A stretch of DNA of 64,000 nt from positions 1,042,662-1,106,661 of the forward strand of contig NZ_LMIR01000002.1 in NCBI RefSeq assembly GCF_001429165.1. The letters run 5' to 3'. This document shows, piece after piece, positions 25,428 through 36,051 of this stretch (the first letter of the stretch is position 1; every line of letters begins with the position of its first letter). This stretch comes from Agromyces sp. Root81. GTDB lineage: Bacteria; Actinomycetota; Actinomycetes; Actinomycetales; Microbacteriaceae. The translations under genes were made by a program, and so were the position numbers. The notes beneath the pieces are model-generated. The model was not told where the DNA came from. It ran no database searches and saw only the letters and a program-made list of their open reading frames with translations.

Positions 25428-26683
25428 GCCACGACCCGCATCTCGCCTTCGCCCGCCGCATGGATCGCGCCGACGGGCTCGCCCACTACCGCAAGCGCTT
25501 CGCGGGCGCGGAGACCGACCTCGTCTACTTCGACGGCAACTCGCTCGGCCGCCCGCCGGTGTCGGCGATCGAGCGCGTCGAGCGGTTCCTCCGCGAGGAC
25601 TGGGGCGGGCGCCTCATCCGCGGGTGGGACGAGGCCTGGCTGCAACTGCCCACCGAGATCGGCGACCGCATCGGCCGCGCCGTCATCGAGGCGAAGGCCG
25701 GCCAGACGATCATCGGCGACTCGACGACCGTGCTGCTCTACAAGCTCGCCCGCGCGGCCGTCGACGCCCAGATCGCCCGCGACCCCGGCCGGCGCGAGAT
25801 CGTCGTCGACACCGACAACTTCCCGACCGACCGCTACGTGCTCGACGGCATCGCCCGCGAGCGGGGCCTGCGCCTGCGCTGGATCGAGGTCGACACCTCG
25901 GCCGGCGTGACGCCGGAGCAGCTCGCCGAGGTGGCCGGGCCCGAGACCGCGCTCGTCGTCATCTCGCACGTCGCCTACCGCTCGGCCTATCTGGCGGATG
26001 CCGCCGAGCTCACGCGCATCGCGCACGATGCGGGCGCGCTGATCCTCTGGGATCTCTGCCACTCGGCCGGGTCGGTCCCCGTGAAGGCCGACCTCTGGGG
26101 CTTCGACCTCGCCGTCGGGTGCACCTACAAGTACCTGAACGGCGGCCCCGGCTCGCCCGCGTTCGCCTACGTGCGCGACGACCTGCAGGCGGCGATCGCC
26201 CAGCCGATCCAGGGCTGGTGGGGCACGACCGACATGTTCGCGATGGGCCCGGAGTACGAGCCCGTTCCCGACATCCGCCGCTTCCTCTCCGGCACGGCCC
26301 CGATCGTCGGCATGCTCGCCATGGAGGAGACGCTCGCGATGATCGAGGAGGCCGGCATGCCGGCGCTGCGCGAGAAGTCGGTCGCGCTGACCGAGTTCGC
26401 GATCACCCTCGCCGACGACTGGCTCGCGCCCCTCGGAGTGACGCTCGCCTCCCCCGCCGACCCCGAGGAGCGCGGCGGGCACGTGACCTTCCACCACGAC
26501 GCGATGCGCGAGGTGACCGCCCGGCTCTGGCAGCAGGACGTGATCCCCGACTACCGCGACCCGGGCGGCCTCCGCATCGGACTCTCGCCGCTCTCGACGA
26601 GTTTCGAAGAGGTGCACCGGGGCCTCGCGGCCACGCGCGACACCCTGGTGACGGTGCTCACGGAGCGCGCCGGGCTGGCGTAG
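25424..26683 (+). CDS. kynU: Kynureninase
   Basis: A PLP-dependent hydrolase that splits L-kynurenine into anthranilate and alanine. The 419-residue protein has the fold-type-I signatures VYFDGNSLGRPP near the N-terminus, SHVAYRSAYLADAAEL, ILWDLCHSAGSVPV, and CTYKYLNGGPGSPAF with the PLP lysine at Lys236. The GTG at 25424 overlaps the amidohydrolase stop by 4 bp. With kynA it routes tryptophan to anthranilate; no downstream NAD genes (kmo, haaO) are present, so the product is probably anthranilate for breakdown or reuse. Confidence 0.95.
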   Translation: MSHDPHLAFARRMDRADGLAHYRKRFAGAETDLVYFDGNSLGRPPVSAIERVERFLREDWGGRLIRGWDEAWLQLPTEIGDRIGRAVIEAKAGQTIIGDSTTVLLYKLARAAVDAQIARDPGRREIVVDTDNFPTDRYVLDGIARERGLRLRWIEVDTSAGVTPEQLAEVAGPETALVVISHVAYRSAYLADAAELTRIAHDAGALILWDLCHSAGSVPVKADLWGFDLAVGCTYKYLNGGPGSPAFAYVRDDLQAAIAQPIQGWWGTTDMFAMGPEYEPVPDIRRFLSGTAPIVGMLAMEETLAMIEEAGMPALREKSVALTEFAITLADDWLAPLGVTLASPADPEERGGHVTFHHDAMREVTARLWQQDVIPDYRDPGGLRIGLSPLSTSFEEVHRGLAATRDTLVTVLTERAGLA

Positions 26684-26729
26684 CCCTCTGCCCGTTCCGC
26701 TTGGAGACGCCGGCACCTCGGCGCCCCGG

Positions 26730-26735
26730 TAGAAT
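26730..26735 (+). promoter_or_regulatory. -10 box of the purS-purQ operon
   Basis: TAGAAT lies 39 nt before the purS start, a leader long enough for the visible GGAGAA ribosome-binding site. It separates purSQ from the kyn operon 46 bp upstream. Confidence 0.45.
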
Positions 26736-26774
26736 CGACCCATCCACACTCTCGACACCGGACGGAGAACCGCG

Positions 26775-27107
26775 GTGCCCACCATCGTCGTCGACGTGAT
26801 GCCCAAAGCCGAACTGCTCGACCCCCAGGGGAAGGCCGTCGCCGGCGCCCTCGCCCGCACCGGACGCACCGGGTTCAGCGGCGTGCGCATCGGCAAGCGA
26901 TTCGAACTGACCGTCGACGGACCCGTCGACGACGCGCTCAAGGCGAGCGTCAAGGAGATCGCCGAGGAGATCCTCTCCAACGGCGTGATCGAGGACGTCG
27001 TCGGCATCCACTACGAGGTGACGAACGCCGAACTCGCCGAAGAGGCGTCCGACACGGCGTCCGTGACCGCCGACGGCTTCGGCGCTCCCGCCGGCGAAAC
27101 GCACTGA
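26775..27107 (+). CDS. purS: Phosphoribosylformylglycinamidine synthase subunit PurS
   Basis: PurS is the small dimeric subunit that bridges PurQ and PurL so ammonia can pass to FGAR. The first 80 residues match the family ([47 protein letters not shown]). About 25 further residues ([19 protein letters not shown]) form a low-complexity tail beyond the usual 80-85. The GTG at 26775 has GGAGAA upstream. purQ follows 11 bp after the stop, while purL lies far away at 56697. Confidence 0.93.
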   Translation: MPTIVVDVMPKAELLDPQGKAVAGALARTGRTGFSGVRIGKRFELTVDGPVDDALKASVKEIAEEILSNGVIEDVVGIHYEVTNAELAEEASDTASVTADGFGAPAGETH

Positions 27108-27118
27108 GCGGGGTCGTC

Positions 27119-27841
<723 letters not shown>

Positions 27842-27862
27842 TGTTTCCGACTGCGCGTCGCG

Positions 27863-29506
27863 TCAGCCGCGGCCGAGCAGCTCCTCCTGCGTCGCCCGCT
27901 CGTCGGCGGCGCTCCGGCGCGGCCAGTACGACATCGCGCGCTCGGCCATCGCCGTGATCGTGAGCGAGGGGTTCACGCCCGGGTTCGCGGGCATGGCGGT
28001 GCCGTCGACGACGTGCAGGCCGGGATGGCCCCACACGCGGTGGTACCGGTCGACGACACCCTGCTCGGGAGTGCCAGAGACGACGGCGCCGCCGAGGAAG
28101 TGCGCGGTCAGCGGGATGCCGAACACCTCGGGCCACGAGCCGCGCGCCTCGACGGGCACGCCGCCGGCCGCCTGCATGCGCGCGGCGATCGCCTGGGCCG
28201 CGAGGTGCGCGCCCGGCAGGTGGCTCGGGTTGGGCTCGCCCTCGCCCTGGGCGCTCGTGAGCACCGGGCGTCCGAACCGGCGACGGAGCGAGAGCGTGAG
28301 CGAGTTGTCGGCCGTCTGCATGACGAGGGCGATGATGCCGCGCTCGCTCCAGCGACGCAGCGAGCTCAGGCGCAGGGTGGTGATCGGATGCCGCAGGGCG
28401 CCGCCGACCAGCGCCCCGAGCCGCACGTGGAGCGGACGGTCGCCGGGCACGAGGCCCGTCGCGAGCATGCCCATGAGGTTCGACCCCGGCCCGTACCGCA
28501 CGTTCTCGACGTGCGTGCGCTCGTCGACGTGGAACGAGGTGGTGATCGCGACGCCGCTCGCGAGGCCGAGCCCCTCGGGCACCGACACCGCGACCGCGCC
28601 GTCGAGGGCTTCGGAGTTCGTGCGCGTGAGCCGACCGAGCGAGTCGGAGAGCCTCGGAAGCGCGCCCGCGTCCTTCATGCGGTGCAGGAGCTGCTGCGTG
28701 CCCCACGTGCCGGCGCCGAGCACCACCTGCTCCGCGGTCGCCGTGCGGCGATCGCGGCCGAACCACGCACCGCTCCGCACCGTCGTGACCGCGAATCCGC
28801 CGCCGGGCAGCTGTCGCACCTCGACGACCGTGCGGAGCGGCTCGATCGTCGTTCCGAGCCGTTCTGCGAGCGCGAGGTAGTTCTTGGCGAGCGTGTTCTT
28901 CGCACCGACCCGGCAGCCGACCATGCAGTTGCCGCAGAGCGTGCAGCCGGTGCGGTCGGGGCCCTCGCCGCCGAAGAACGGGTCGGGCACCGTCTCGCCC
29001 GGGCGGCCGAACCAGACGCCGACGGGCGCCCGCCGGAACGTGTCGCCGACACCGAGGTCGTTCGCGGCATCCGCCATGATCTGCTCGACCGGCCCCGAGT
29101 GCGGGTACTCCTGGACGACACCGAGCATGCGCTTGGCGGTCGCGTAGTGCGGGGCGAGCTCCTGCTCCCAGTCGGCGAGGGCCCGCCACTGCGGATCCTC
29201 GAAGAACGCCGGGCCCGGTTCGTAGAGCGTGTTCGCGTAGTTCAGCGATCCCCCGCCGACTCCGGCCCCGGCGAGCACCATGACATGCGGCAGCTTGTGG
29301 ATGCGCTGCACCCCGAAGCATCCGATCGCCGGCGCCCAGAGGTAGCGCCGCACGTCCCACGAGGTCTTCGCGAAGTCGGCGTCCGCGAAGCGGCGGCCCG
29401 CCTCGTAGACGTGCACCCGATAGCCCTTCGACGAGAGCCGCAGCGCCGCGACGGATCCGCCGAAGCCCGAGCCGACGATGACGACGTCGTGGTCGAAGCC
29501 GGTCAT
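27863..29506 (-). CDS. GMC-family oxidoreductase, cholesterol-oxidase-like
   Basis: A 547-residue FAD enzyme. The dinucleotide fold [17 protein letters not shown] starts at residue 8, [14 protein letters not shown] is the flavin-contact block, and [20 protein letters not shown] is the C-terminal GMC signature. Four cysteines at 188, 191, 194 and 198 ([11 protein letters not shown]) form the CxxCxxCxxxC cluster typical of the ChoD-like branch found in mycobacteria and relatives. The natural substrate of that branch is unclear and may be a long-chain alcohol rather than cholesterol. There is no signal peptide. It overlaps the upstream diacylglycerol kinase gene by 4 bp. Confidence 0.88.
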   Translation of the reverse strand: MTGFDHDVVIVGSGFGGSVAALRLSSKGYRVHVYEAGRRFADADFAKTSWDVRRYLWAPAIGCFGVQRIHKLPHVMVLAGAGVGGGSLNYANTLYEPGPAFFEDPQWRALADWEQELAPHYATAKRMLGVVQEYPHSGPVEQIMADAANDLGVGDTFRRAPVGVWFGRPGETVPDPFFGGEGPDRTGCTLCGNCMVGCRVGAKNTLAKNYLALAERLGTTIEPLRTVVEVRQLPGGGFAVTTVRSGAWFGRDRRTATAEQVVLGAGTWGTQQLLHRMKDAGALPRLSDSLGRLTRTNSEALDGAVAVSVPEGLGLASGVAITTSFHVDERTHVENVRYGPGSNLMGMLATGLVPGDRPLHVRLGALVGGALRHPITTLRLSSLRRWSERGIIALVMQTADNSLTLSLRRRFGRPVLTSAQGEGEPNPSHLPGAHLAAQAIAARMQAAGGVPVEARGSWPEVFGIPLTAHFLGGAVVSGTPEQGVVDRYHRVWGHPGLHVVDGTAMPANPGVNPSLTITAMAERAMSYWPRRSAADERATQEELLGRG

Positions 29507-30495
29507 GCCGCGAGCTCCCCGTCGGGCTCGGGCTCGGGCTCCGCCACGCGGTCCGCGCCTGCTGCGTCGCCGGCAGGGTCCGCCGCGCCGCGCTCGACGG
29601 GAACGAGCACCGTGAGCGCGCCGGGCACCACCCGGATGAGCGAACGCCCGGCGCCGACGCGCTCGCCGTCGGCGTAGACCACGAGTCCCGGCGCGGCGAC
29701 CTCGACGAGCGTGGCCCGCAGCGTCGTCACCTCCGGCCGTTCGACATGCGTGCCGCGCAGCAGCAGCGGGAAGAGGCGCGCGAGTTTCGCCCGTCCGAGC
29801 GGCGCGACGTGGGTGACGTCGAGCAGTCCGTCGGCGGGGTCGGCGCCGGGGCAGACCGGCATGCCGCCGCCGTAGCTGCGGGTGCTGCCGACGGCGATGA
29901 GGGTGCCCGGCATCGAGCGGACCGCGCCCCCGTCGACCGCGAGCTCGAACGGCATCGGACGCAGGCGCGCGAGTTCGATGAGCAGCGCCAGGTAATAGCG
30001 GACGCGCCCGCGCGGCCAGCGCAGGCGATTGGTGCGCTCGCTGACGTGCGCGTCGAAGCCGAGTGCCGCGACGGTGAGGAAGCGAGCGATGCCCGCGTCC
30101 GACTCGACCTCGCCGACGTCGATCGCGCGCGGCGTGCCGTGGAGGGCGAGTTCGGCCGCTGCTGCTGCCGCGTCGTGGGCCTCGAACGGCAGGCCGAGTG
30201 CGCGCGCGAGGTCGTTGCCCGTGCCGGCGGGCACGAGTGCGATCGGCACGCCCGAACCGACGACCGCGTCGAGCACCGACGAGAGGGTGCCGTCGCCGCC
30301 GACCACCACGAGGGCACGCGGCCCGCTCGCGACGGCCTCGCGTGCGAGCCGACGGGTGTCGTCGACCGAGTCGCCGACGTGGACGCGCACCTCGGCGGTG
30401 AGCGCTTCGAGGCGTTCGACGGCGCGCTCGGCGGCCGCGGCGCCGCGGCCGCGGCCGGAGCTCGGGTTCACGAGCACGGCGATGTGCCCGGTCAT
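29503..30495 (-). CDS. Diacylglycerol/sphingosine-kinase-like lipid kinase
   Basis: A 330-residue DAGK-catalytic-domain protein. [20 protein letters not shown] opens the nucleotide domain, GGDGT is at residues 66-70, [11 protein letters not shown] follows near 92, and the C-terminal beta domain ends with [17 protein letters not shown]. Such enzymes phosphorylate diacylglycerol to phosphatidate or, in actinobacteria, related lipids. The Asp/Glu-rich C-terminus is a poorly conserved tail. Its neighbours are an alkyl-DHAP-synthase-like flavoprotein (1-bp gap) and the GMC oxidoreductase (4-bp overlap), which together suggest a lipid-modifying operon. Confidence 0.9.
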   Translation of the reverse strand: MTGHIAVLVNPSSGRGRGAAAAERAVERLEALTAEVRVHVGDSVDDTRRLAREAVASGPRALVVVGGDGTLSSVLDAVVGSGVPIALVPAGTGNDLARALGLPFEAHDAAAAAAELALHGTPRAIDVGEVESDAGIARFLTVAALGFDAHVSERTNRLRWPRGRVRYYLALLIELARLRPMPFELAVDGGAVRSMPGTLIAVGSTRSYGGGMPVCPGADPADGLLDVTHVAPLGRAKLARLFPLLLRGTHVERPEVTTLRATLVEVAAPGLVVYADGERVGAGRSLIRVVPGALTVLVPVERGAADPAGDAAGADRVAEPEPEPDGELAA

Positions 30496-30496
30496 G

Positions 30497-32176
30497 TCAG
30501 CGGCTCCCTGGTTCAGGGTGCGCGCCGGGGAGCGTGCCCGCCTCGAGGAGCGCGCCGGGGTTCATGACGCCCGCAGGGTCGAGCTCGTTCTTCACGGCGC
30601 GGAGGATCCGCAGGCCCACCGGCCCGATCTCGCGGTCGAGCCACGGTGCGTGGTCGCGACCGACGCCGTGGTGGTGGCTGATGGTGCCGCCGCCCGCCAT
30701 GATGGCGTCGTTGACCGAGGCCTTCACCGGCTCCCACGCGTCGAGCTGATCGCCCTTCACCCCGGCGAGGATCGTGAAGTAGAGCGCGGCGCCGGTCGGA
30801 TAGACGTGCGACACGTGGCAGAGCACGAGCGACTTCGCGCGCTGCGCGGCGAAGCCATCGGTGATCGCGGCGGTGACCTCGCGCTTCAGCCGTTCGAGGT
30901 TCGACCAGGTGGTCGACGTCTCGAGGGTCTCGCAGAACACGCCGTGGTCGAGCAGGGCGTCGCGGAGGTACGGCGCGTTGAACCGCCCGTGCACCCACTC
31001 CTCGGCGGCGGCGGCGCCTGCGGAGACCCCGCCGGCCTCGCGCAGCACCTGCGCGGTGCGGGCGTGCCGCTCGGCCGCGAGTTCGGCGTCGCCCTCGAAG
31101 ATCGTCACCGCGCTCGCGCCCTTCGCGAGCGCCTTGCCGATGCGCCCGACCTGGGCGAGCGAGACGCCGGTCTCCGCTTCGTCCGACAGGCGGATGACGG
31201 TGGGGCCGGTGCCGAGCTGCGCGACCCGGCGCAGGCCCTCGACGCCCGCGGCGAAGTCCGGGAACGTCCACGCCTCGGCGTGGCGCACTTCCGGCGTACG
31301 GTGCACGCGCACCCGCACCTCGGTGATGACGCCGAACGCGCCCTCCGAGCCGAGGAAGAGCCGCAGGAGGTCGGGGCCCGCGGCGGATCCGGGCGCACGG
31401 CCGAGTTCGAGCTCACCGCTCGGGGTCGCGACGCGGAGGCCGGTGACCATCGCGTCGAAGCGTCCGTTGCCCGCGGAGTTCTGCCCGGACGAGCGCGCGG
31501 CGGCGAATCCGCCGAGGGTCGCGTAGCGGAAGCTCTGGGGGAAGTGCCCGAGCTCGAAGCCGTGCGCGCCGAGCAGTCGCTCGGCCTCGGGGCCAGTGGT
31601 GCCGGCGTGGAGCACGGCCTCGCCGCTCGTCTCGTCGAGCGAGACGAGCCCCGTGAGGCGGCGCAGTTCGAGCGCGATCACCGCGTGGTGCGCCCCGCGC
31701 TCGGGGTCGAGCCCGCCAACGACGCTCGTGCCGCCGCCGAACGGCACGACGGCGATGCCGCGCGCGCCGGCGATCCGCAGCACCTCGACGACCTGGGCGT
31801 GGTCGGCGGGCGACACGACCGCGTCCGGGGCATCCTGCCGACGAGCGCGACGACGGAGCAGGTCGGGCGTCGAGCGCCCGCCGGAGTGACGGATGCGAGC
31901 GTCGTCGTCGCTCGCGACATGCGCGTCGCCGACGACCGCGGCGAGCGCGGCTCGATCGGCGAGGTCGAGTGACGATGGAGCGAGTTCGACGTCGTCGAGT
32001 GCCACCGCGACCTCGGGCTTCGGGACGCGCCCGAGCCGCATCGGCAGCAGGGTGCGCACGGCGAGCGGCAGCTCCTTCGCCTTCGCGGGGTCTCCCCAGC
32101 CGTTCCAGCGCATCGTGGCGGATGTCTCGTCGCCCGGCGTCGTGGCGGAGGGGGCGGTGCCGTCTTCGTCGACCAT
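30497..32176 (-). CDS. FAD-binding oxidase, alkyldihydroxyacetonephosphate-synthase-like
   Basis: A 559-residue flavoprotein of the VAO/PCMH superfamily. It has the FAD-binding VVPFGGGTSVVGGLD, RYATLGGFAAARSSGQNSAG and LGSEGAFGVITEVRVRV, and C-terminal GGTISHHHGVGRDHAPWL, which resembles the active-site His segment of AGPS. AGPS swaps the acyl group of acyl-DHAP for a fatty alcohol in ether-lipid synthesis; bacterial relatives may instead be glycerol-phosphate dehydrogenases. The ATG at 32176 is 20 bp from the divergent TetR gene. It leads the operon with the lipid kinase and the GMC enzyme. Confidence 0.85.
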   Translation of the reverse strand: MVDEDGTAPSATTPGDETSATMRWNGWGDPAKAKELPLAVRTLLPMRLGRVPKPEVAVALDDVELAPSSLDLADRAALAAVVGDAHVASDDDARIRHSGGRSTPDLLRRRARRQDAPDAVVSPADHAQVVEVLRIAGARGIAVVPFGGGTSVVGGLDPERGAHHAVIALELRRLTGLVSLDETSGEAVLHAGTTGPEAERLLGAHGFELGHFPQSFRYATLGGFAAARSSGQNSAGNGRFDAMVTGLRVATPSGELELGRAPGSAAGPDLLRLFLGSEGAFGVITEVRVRVHRTPEVRHAEAWTFPDFAAGVEGLRRVAQLGTGPTVIRLSDEAETGVSLAQVGRIGKALAKGASAVTIFEGDAELAAERHARTAQVLREAGGVSAGAAAAEEWVHGRFNAPYLRDALLDHGVFCETLETSTTWSNLERLKREVTAAITDGFAAQRAKSLVLCHVSHVYPTGAALYFTILAGVKGDQLDAWEPVKASVNDAIMAGGGTISHHHGVGRDHAPWLDREIGPVGLRILRAVKNELDPAGVMNPGALLEAGTLPGAHPEPGSR

Positions 32177-32196
32177 GCGTTACAGTGTGACACATC
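32177..32196. promoter_or_regulatory. Candidate TetR operator in a 20-bp divergent gap
   Basis: The gap holds GTTACA-GTG-TGACAC, an imperfect palindrome that includes TGTGACACA. Only 20 bp separate the two start codons, so the -10 regions must overlap it, and a TetR dimer bound here would silence both the flavoprotein operon and tetR-glpD. Confidence 0.45.
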
Positions 32197-32793
32197 ATGG
32201 AAGATCGTCAAGCAGTCCTGCTCGACCGGCCCGTCTGGGACGAGGCCGAGACGCGCATGCTCGACGCGGCCGTCGAGCTCATCGCTGCGCGGGGTGTGGG
32301 CGGAGTGACCGTCGCCGAGGTCGCCCGCAACGCCGGGGTCAGCCGGCCCACCGTGTACCGCCGATGGCCGAGCGCCGATGAGATCGTGCGCGCCGCACTG
32401 CTCCGCGCCACCGTCTCGCTCATCGAGCAGCTCTCCGAACCCGCGCAGACGCGGGGCGACATCGTGCGCGACGTGATGCGCTTCTCCGAGCTGTTCCGCA
32501 CCGACCCGCTCTACGGCCGCCTGCTCGAACGCGAGCCCGAGGTGTTCACCAGGTACACGCTGCAGCGCATCGGCCAGAGCCAGCGGGTCATCCTGCAGTG
32601 GCTGGCCGCGGCGATCGAACACGCACAGCGCGGCGGCACGGTGCGCGCCGGCGCACCGAGCGATCTCGCCGTCATGCTGCTGCTCATCGCGCAGTCGGCG
32701 ATCCTCTCCCACAACACCGTCTCCGACCTCATCGACGAGCCGCATTGGAGCAGCGAACTTTGGCACGCACTCGACGGACATCTCCGCCCCTGA
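32197..32793 (+). CDS. TetR-family transcriptional regulator
   Basis: A 198-residue regulator with the HTH at about residues 17-63 (ELIAARGVGGVTVAEVARNA and GVSRPTVYRRWPSADEIV). The RRWPS recognition helix belongs to the AcrR/TetR_C_11-like branch. The ATG at 32197 is divergent from the AGPS-like gene, and glpD overlaps its 3' end, so tetR and glpD should be one transcript. The likely signal is a glycerol or lipid metabolite, which is inferred from these neighbours only. Confidence 0.88.
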   Translation: MEDRQAVLLDRPVWDEAETRMLDAAVELIAARGVGGVTVAEVARNAGVSRPTVYRRWPSADEIVRAALLRATVSLIEQLSEPAQTRGDIVRDVMRFSELFRTDPLYGRLLEREPEVFTRYTLQRIGQSQRVILQWLAAAIEHAQRGGTVRAGAPSDLAVMLLLIAQSAILSHNTVSDLIDEPHWSSELWHALDGHLRP

Positions 32794-34364
32794 CCCCGAC
32801 CGCATCCTCGGCGCTGAACGCCACCCGTCGCGCCCGCGAGCTCGGCGCACTCGCCGCGAGCAGGGAGCCGGTCGACCTGCTCGTCATCGGCGGCGGCGTC
32901 ACGGGCGCGGGCATCGCGCTCGACGCGGCGAGTCGAGGGCTCTCCGTCGTGCTCGCCGAGGCGCACGACCTCGCATTCGGCACCAGCCGCTGGAGCTCGA
33001 AGCTCGTGCACGGCGGGCTGCGCTACCTCGCCACCGGTGACGTCGCCGTCGCCCGCGAGAGCGCCGTGGAGCGGCACATCCTGATGACGCGCGTGGCGCC
33101 GCACCTCGTGCGGAGCCTCCCCCAGCTGCTGCCGTTCGTGCCCTCGGTGACGGCGAAGCAGCGTGCGTTCGGCGGCTTCGGCCTGCGTCTCGGCGACGGG
33201 CTGCGCATGCTCGCACGCACCCCGGCCGACGTGCTCGCGCACCCGCGCCGCATCGGGCGCGACGAGGCGCTCCGACTCGCGCCCGCGCTGCGTCGCGATG
33301 GCCTGCGGGGCGGCGTGCTCTCGCACGACGGCCAGCTCATCGACGACGCCAGGCTCGTCGTCGCCCTCGCCCGCACGGCCGCCGCGTTCGGCGCCACGGT
33401 GCTGACGCGCGTGCGGGTCGCCGATGCGGATGCCGACGGCGCGACCCTCGACGATGCAGTGGGCGGCGGCTCGCTCCGCGTGCGCGCCAGGGTCGTCGTG
33501 AACGCCGCGGGGGTCTGGGCGGGCGAGCTCGACCCCGGCATCCGCATGCGGCCGAGTCGGGGCACGCACCTCGTGCTCGATGCCGCCGCGCTCGGGCATC
33601 CGACGGCCGCCCTCACCGTGCCGCATCCCGGTTCGATCAGCCGCTTCGTCTTCGCACTGCCGCAGCAGCTCGGCCGCGTCGTCGTCGGCCTCACCGATGA
33701 GGAGGCGCCCGGGCCGGTGCCCGACGTGCCGCAGCCGCACGACTCCGAGATCGACTTCCTGCTGCGCACCGTGTCGGCGGCACTCGAGCGCCCGCTCGGT
33801 CGCGACGACGTGCTCGGCGCGTTCGCCGGGCTGCGCCCCCTCATCGACACGGGAGGCGACGGCTCGACAGCTGACATCTCCCGCCGGCATCACGTCGCCG
33901 TCTCCGAGGCCGGCCTGCTGAACGTGCTGGGCGGAAAACTCACGACGTACCGCGCGATGGCCCGCGACGCGGTCGACCTCGCGTGCCGGCACGCCGGCCT
34001 CGCCGACCCCGGCTGCCGCACGGAGACGCTCCCGCTGGTGGGCGCGCCCGGATCGGCGATTCCCGTGGCCGCCGCGCCGGCGCACGCGCGTGCCGAGCTG
34101 CCGGCCTCCCTCGTCGCCCGCTACGGCGCCGAGGCATCCGCAGTGCTCGACCTCGCCCGCTGCGCCGACCCGGCCGATCGCATCGCGCCCGGCATCGACG
34201 TCACGCGTGCCGAGATCGAGTTCGCGGTGCGCTCCGAGGGCGCGCTCGACGTCGACGACGTGCTCGATCGACGCACCCGCATCGGTCTCGTCGCCGCCGA
34301 CCGCGAGCGGGCGCACGCCGCGGTCGCCGAGATCGTCGAGGAGGCGACGGCGAGACTCGACTGA
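32760..34364 (+). CDS. glpD: FAD-dependent glycerol-3-phosphate dehydrogenase
   Basis: GlpD oxidises sn-glycerol 3-phosphate to DHAP and passes electrons to quinone at the membrane. The 534-residue protein has the FAD motif DLLVIGGGVTGAGIALDAA, FGTSRWSSKLVHGGLRYL, NAAGVWAGELD, VGLTDEEAPGP and the C-terminal NVLGGKLTTYRAMA. The start is uncertain: no ATG or GTG fits, but TTG at 32760 has GGAG 9 nt upstream and overlaps the tetR end by 34 bp; a CTG at 32790 in a CTGA overlap is the alternative. A 93-bp near copy of its 3' end occurs at 40029-40121. Confidence 0.88.
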   Translation: MARTRRTSPPLTPTASSALNATRRARELGALAASREPVDLLVIGGGVTGAGIALDAASRGLSVVLAEAHDLAFGTSRWSSKLVHGGLRYLATGDVAVARESAVERHILMTRVAPHLVRSLPQLLPFVPSVTAKQRAFGGFGLRLGDGLRMLARTPADVLAHPRRIGRDEALRLAPALRRDGLRGGVLSHDGQLIDDARLVVALARTAAAFGATVLTRVRVADADADGATLDDAVGGGSLRVRARVVVNAAGVWAGELDPGIRMRPSRGTHLVLDAAALGHPTAALTVPHPGSISRFVFALPQQLGRVVVGLTDEEAPGPVPDVPQPHDSEIDFLLRTVSAALERPLGRDDVLGAFAGLRPLIDTGGDGSTADISRRHHVAVSEAGLLNVLGGKLTTYRAMARDAVDLACRHAGLADPGCRTETLPLVGAPGSAIPVAAAPAHARAELPASLVARYGAEASAVLDLARCADPADRIAPGIDVTRAEIEFAVRSEGALDVDDVLDRRTRIGLVAADRERAHAAVAEIVEEATARLD

Positions 34365-34470
34365 CGCGCTTTCGAAACGGCGGGCTCTGCCGGCGCGCAC
34401 GGAACGTCGACGCCTGCCTGCTTCGCAACCGGGAACGTCCCAGTCGGTCCCGTCCGGAGCGCCACCTGCG

Positions 34471-36051
34471 TCACGAGCCGCGGCGCTTGGACGCCGGTGG
34501 CGGGTAGTCGATCGCCGGGCGTTCGGCGACCACGGGGAACGCGCCGGTATGGCCTTCGCGTTCGACGGTGGCTGCGGCGATGCGCCGTCGCAACAGGAAC
34601 CACCCGATGACCAGGAGCGGGACGAGCACGAGCGTCGAGGCGAGCACCCAGCGCCCGGTGGGCGAGAACGCCATCGTGACGAGCACGAAGGCGAGGAACG
34701 CGAGCGTGAGGTACCCGGTGAACGGCGCCCCCCAGAGCCGGAACGACGGGCGCTCGACGAGTCCGCGCCTCGACCACGAGACGAGCTTCATCTGGCACAG
34801 GATGATCGTGGCCCAGCCGCCGATGATCCCGAGGGCCGACACCTCCAGCACGATCTCGAACGCTTGATCCGGCACGAACGCGTTGAGCCCCACGCCGAGC
34901 AGGGTGACCGCTGCGGTGAGCAGGATTCCGCCGTAGGGCACCCCGTTCGCACTCATCCGCGCGGTGAACTTCGGCGCCGATCCGTTCGCGGCCATGGATC
35001 GCAGGATGCGCCCCGTGGAGTACAGCCCAGCGTTGAGGCTCGAGAGCGCGGCGGTCAGCACGACGAAGTTCATGACGGATGCCGCGACCGCCCCGGCCTC
35101 GGGCGATCCGATGTGCGAGAAGAACGTGACGAAGGGCGACTCCCCTGCCCGGTACGTCGTGGAGGGGAGCAGCAACGACAGCAGCAGGATCGACCCGACG
35201 TAGAACACCGCGATGCGGGCGACCACGGTGTTCACGGCGCGCGGCATGACCTCTCGCGGCTTCTCGGTCTCGCCCGCCGCGGTGCCCACCAGTTCGATCG
35301 CAGCGTACGCGAACACGACCCCTGAAATGGCGACGATCGGAGCGACGAGCCCGGCTGGGAACATGCCGCCGTTCTCGGTGATGACCGAGATGCCGGTCGG
35401 ACCGACATCCGTCTGCCCGTTGAAGATCAGGAACACGACCCCGCCGATGAGGAACACGACCAGCGCGGTCACCTTGATCGCGGCGAACCAGAACTCCATC
35501 TCTCCGAAGACCTTCACCGAAACGAGGTTCAACGACAGCACGACGACGAGAGCGATTAGCGCGATCAGCCATTGCGGGATCGCTTGCAGCGGAGCCCAGT
35601 ACTGGGCCCAGAACTTCACGTAGAGCGATGCGGCCGTGACGTCGACGATCGAGGTGAACGCCCAGTTGAGGAAGTACATCCAGCCGGCGCCGTACGCCAT
35701 CTTCTCGCCGTAGAACTCGCGCGCGTACGAGACGAACGACCCTGACGATGGCCGGTGCAGTACGAGCTCGCCGAGCGCCCGCAGGATGAGGTACGCGAAG
35801 AATCCGCAGACGGCGTAGACGAGGATCAGGGCAGGACCCGAGCTCTCGAGCCGCCCGCCGGCTCCCATGAACAGACCGGTGCCGATCGCGCCGCCGATCG
35901 CGATCATCTGGATCTGCCGCGGCTTCAGCGCCTTCTGATAGCCGTGCTCCTCGCCCGAGAAGTCCCGCACGACCACCTCGTCGATGCCGCGACCGTCGGC
36001 GTTCCCCCGGTCGGCGACTCGGTCGTTGTCCGGTACGTACTGCGTCGTCAT
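34471..36051 (-). CDS. APC-family amino-acid permease (asparagine/GABA-permease-like)
   Basis: A 526-residue transporter with 12 predicted helices. It shows the amino-acid-permease opening [20 protein letters not shown] and [19 protein letters not shown], typical of the AnsP/GabP/CycA group, plus the EFWFAAIKV segment in helix 5-6. Substrates in that group include asparagine, GABA and aromatic amino acids. The ATG at 36051 overlaps the dctA stop by 4 bp, so it is translated with the dicarboxylate carrier, which would fit an asparagine or aspartate substrate. The C-terminal 50 residues are cytoplasmic. Confidence 0.88.
   Translation of the reverse strand: MTTQYVPDNDRVADRGNADGRGIDEVVVRDFSGEEHGYQKALKPRQIQMIAIGGAIGTGLFMGAGGRLESSGPALILVYAVCGFFAYLILRALGELVLHRPSSGSFVSYAREFYGEKMAYGAGWMYFLNWAFTSIVDVTAASLYVKFWAQYWAPLQAIPQWLIALIALVVVLSLNLVSVKVFGEMEFWFAAIKVTALVVFLIGGVVFLIFNGQTDVGPTGISVITENGGMFPAGLVAPIVAISGVVFAYAAIELVGTAAGETEKPREVMPRAVNTVVARIAVFYVGSILLLSLLLPSTTYRAGESPFVTFFSHIGSPEAGAVAASVMNFVVLTAALSSLNAGLYSTGRILRSMAANGSAPKFTARMSANGVPYGGILLTAAVTLLGVGLNAFVPDQAFEIVLEVSALGIIGGWATIILCQMKLVSWSRRGLVERPSFRLWGAPFTGYLTLAFLAFVLVTMAFSPTGRWVLASTLVLVPLLVIGWFLLRRRIAAATVEREGHTGAFPVVAERPAIDYPPPASKRRGS

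Noticed and set aside
25181..27007. 608-residue minus-strand frame over kynU and purS
   Set aside because: Antisense shadow with the biased composition of opposite-strand reading; the sense genes have full motifs.
27842..29677. Long in-frame extension of purQ to 852 residues
   Set aside because: The extra part is antisense to the GMC oxidoreductase and lipid kinase genes, has shadow composition (Arg/Ala/His-rich, no motifs) and lies beyond a strong hairpin; only the missing stop is treated as real.
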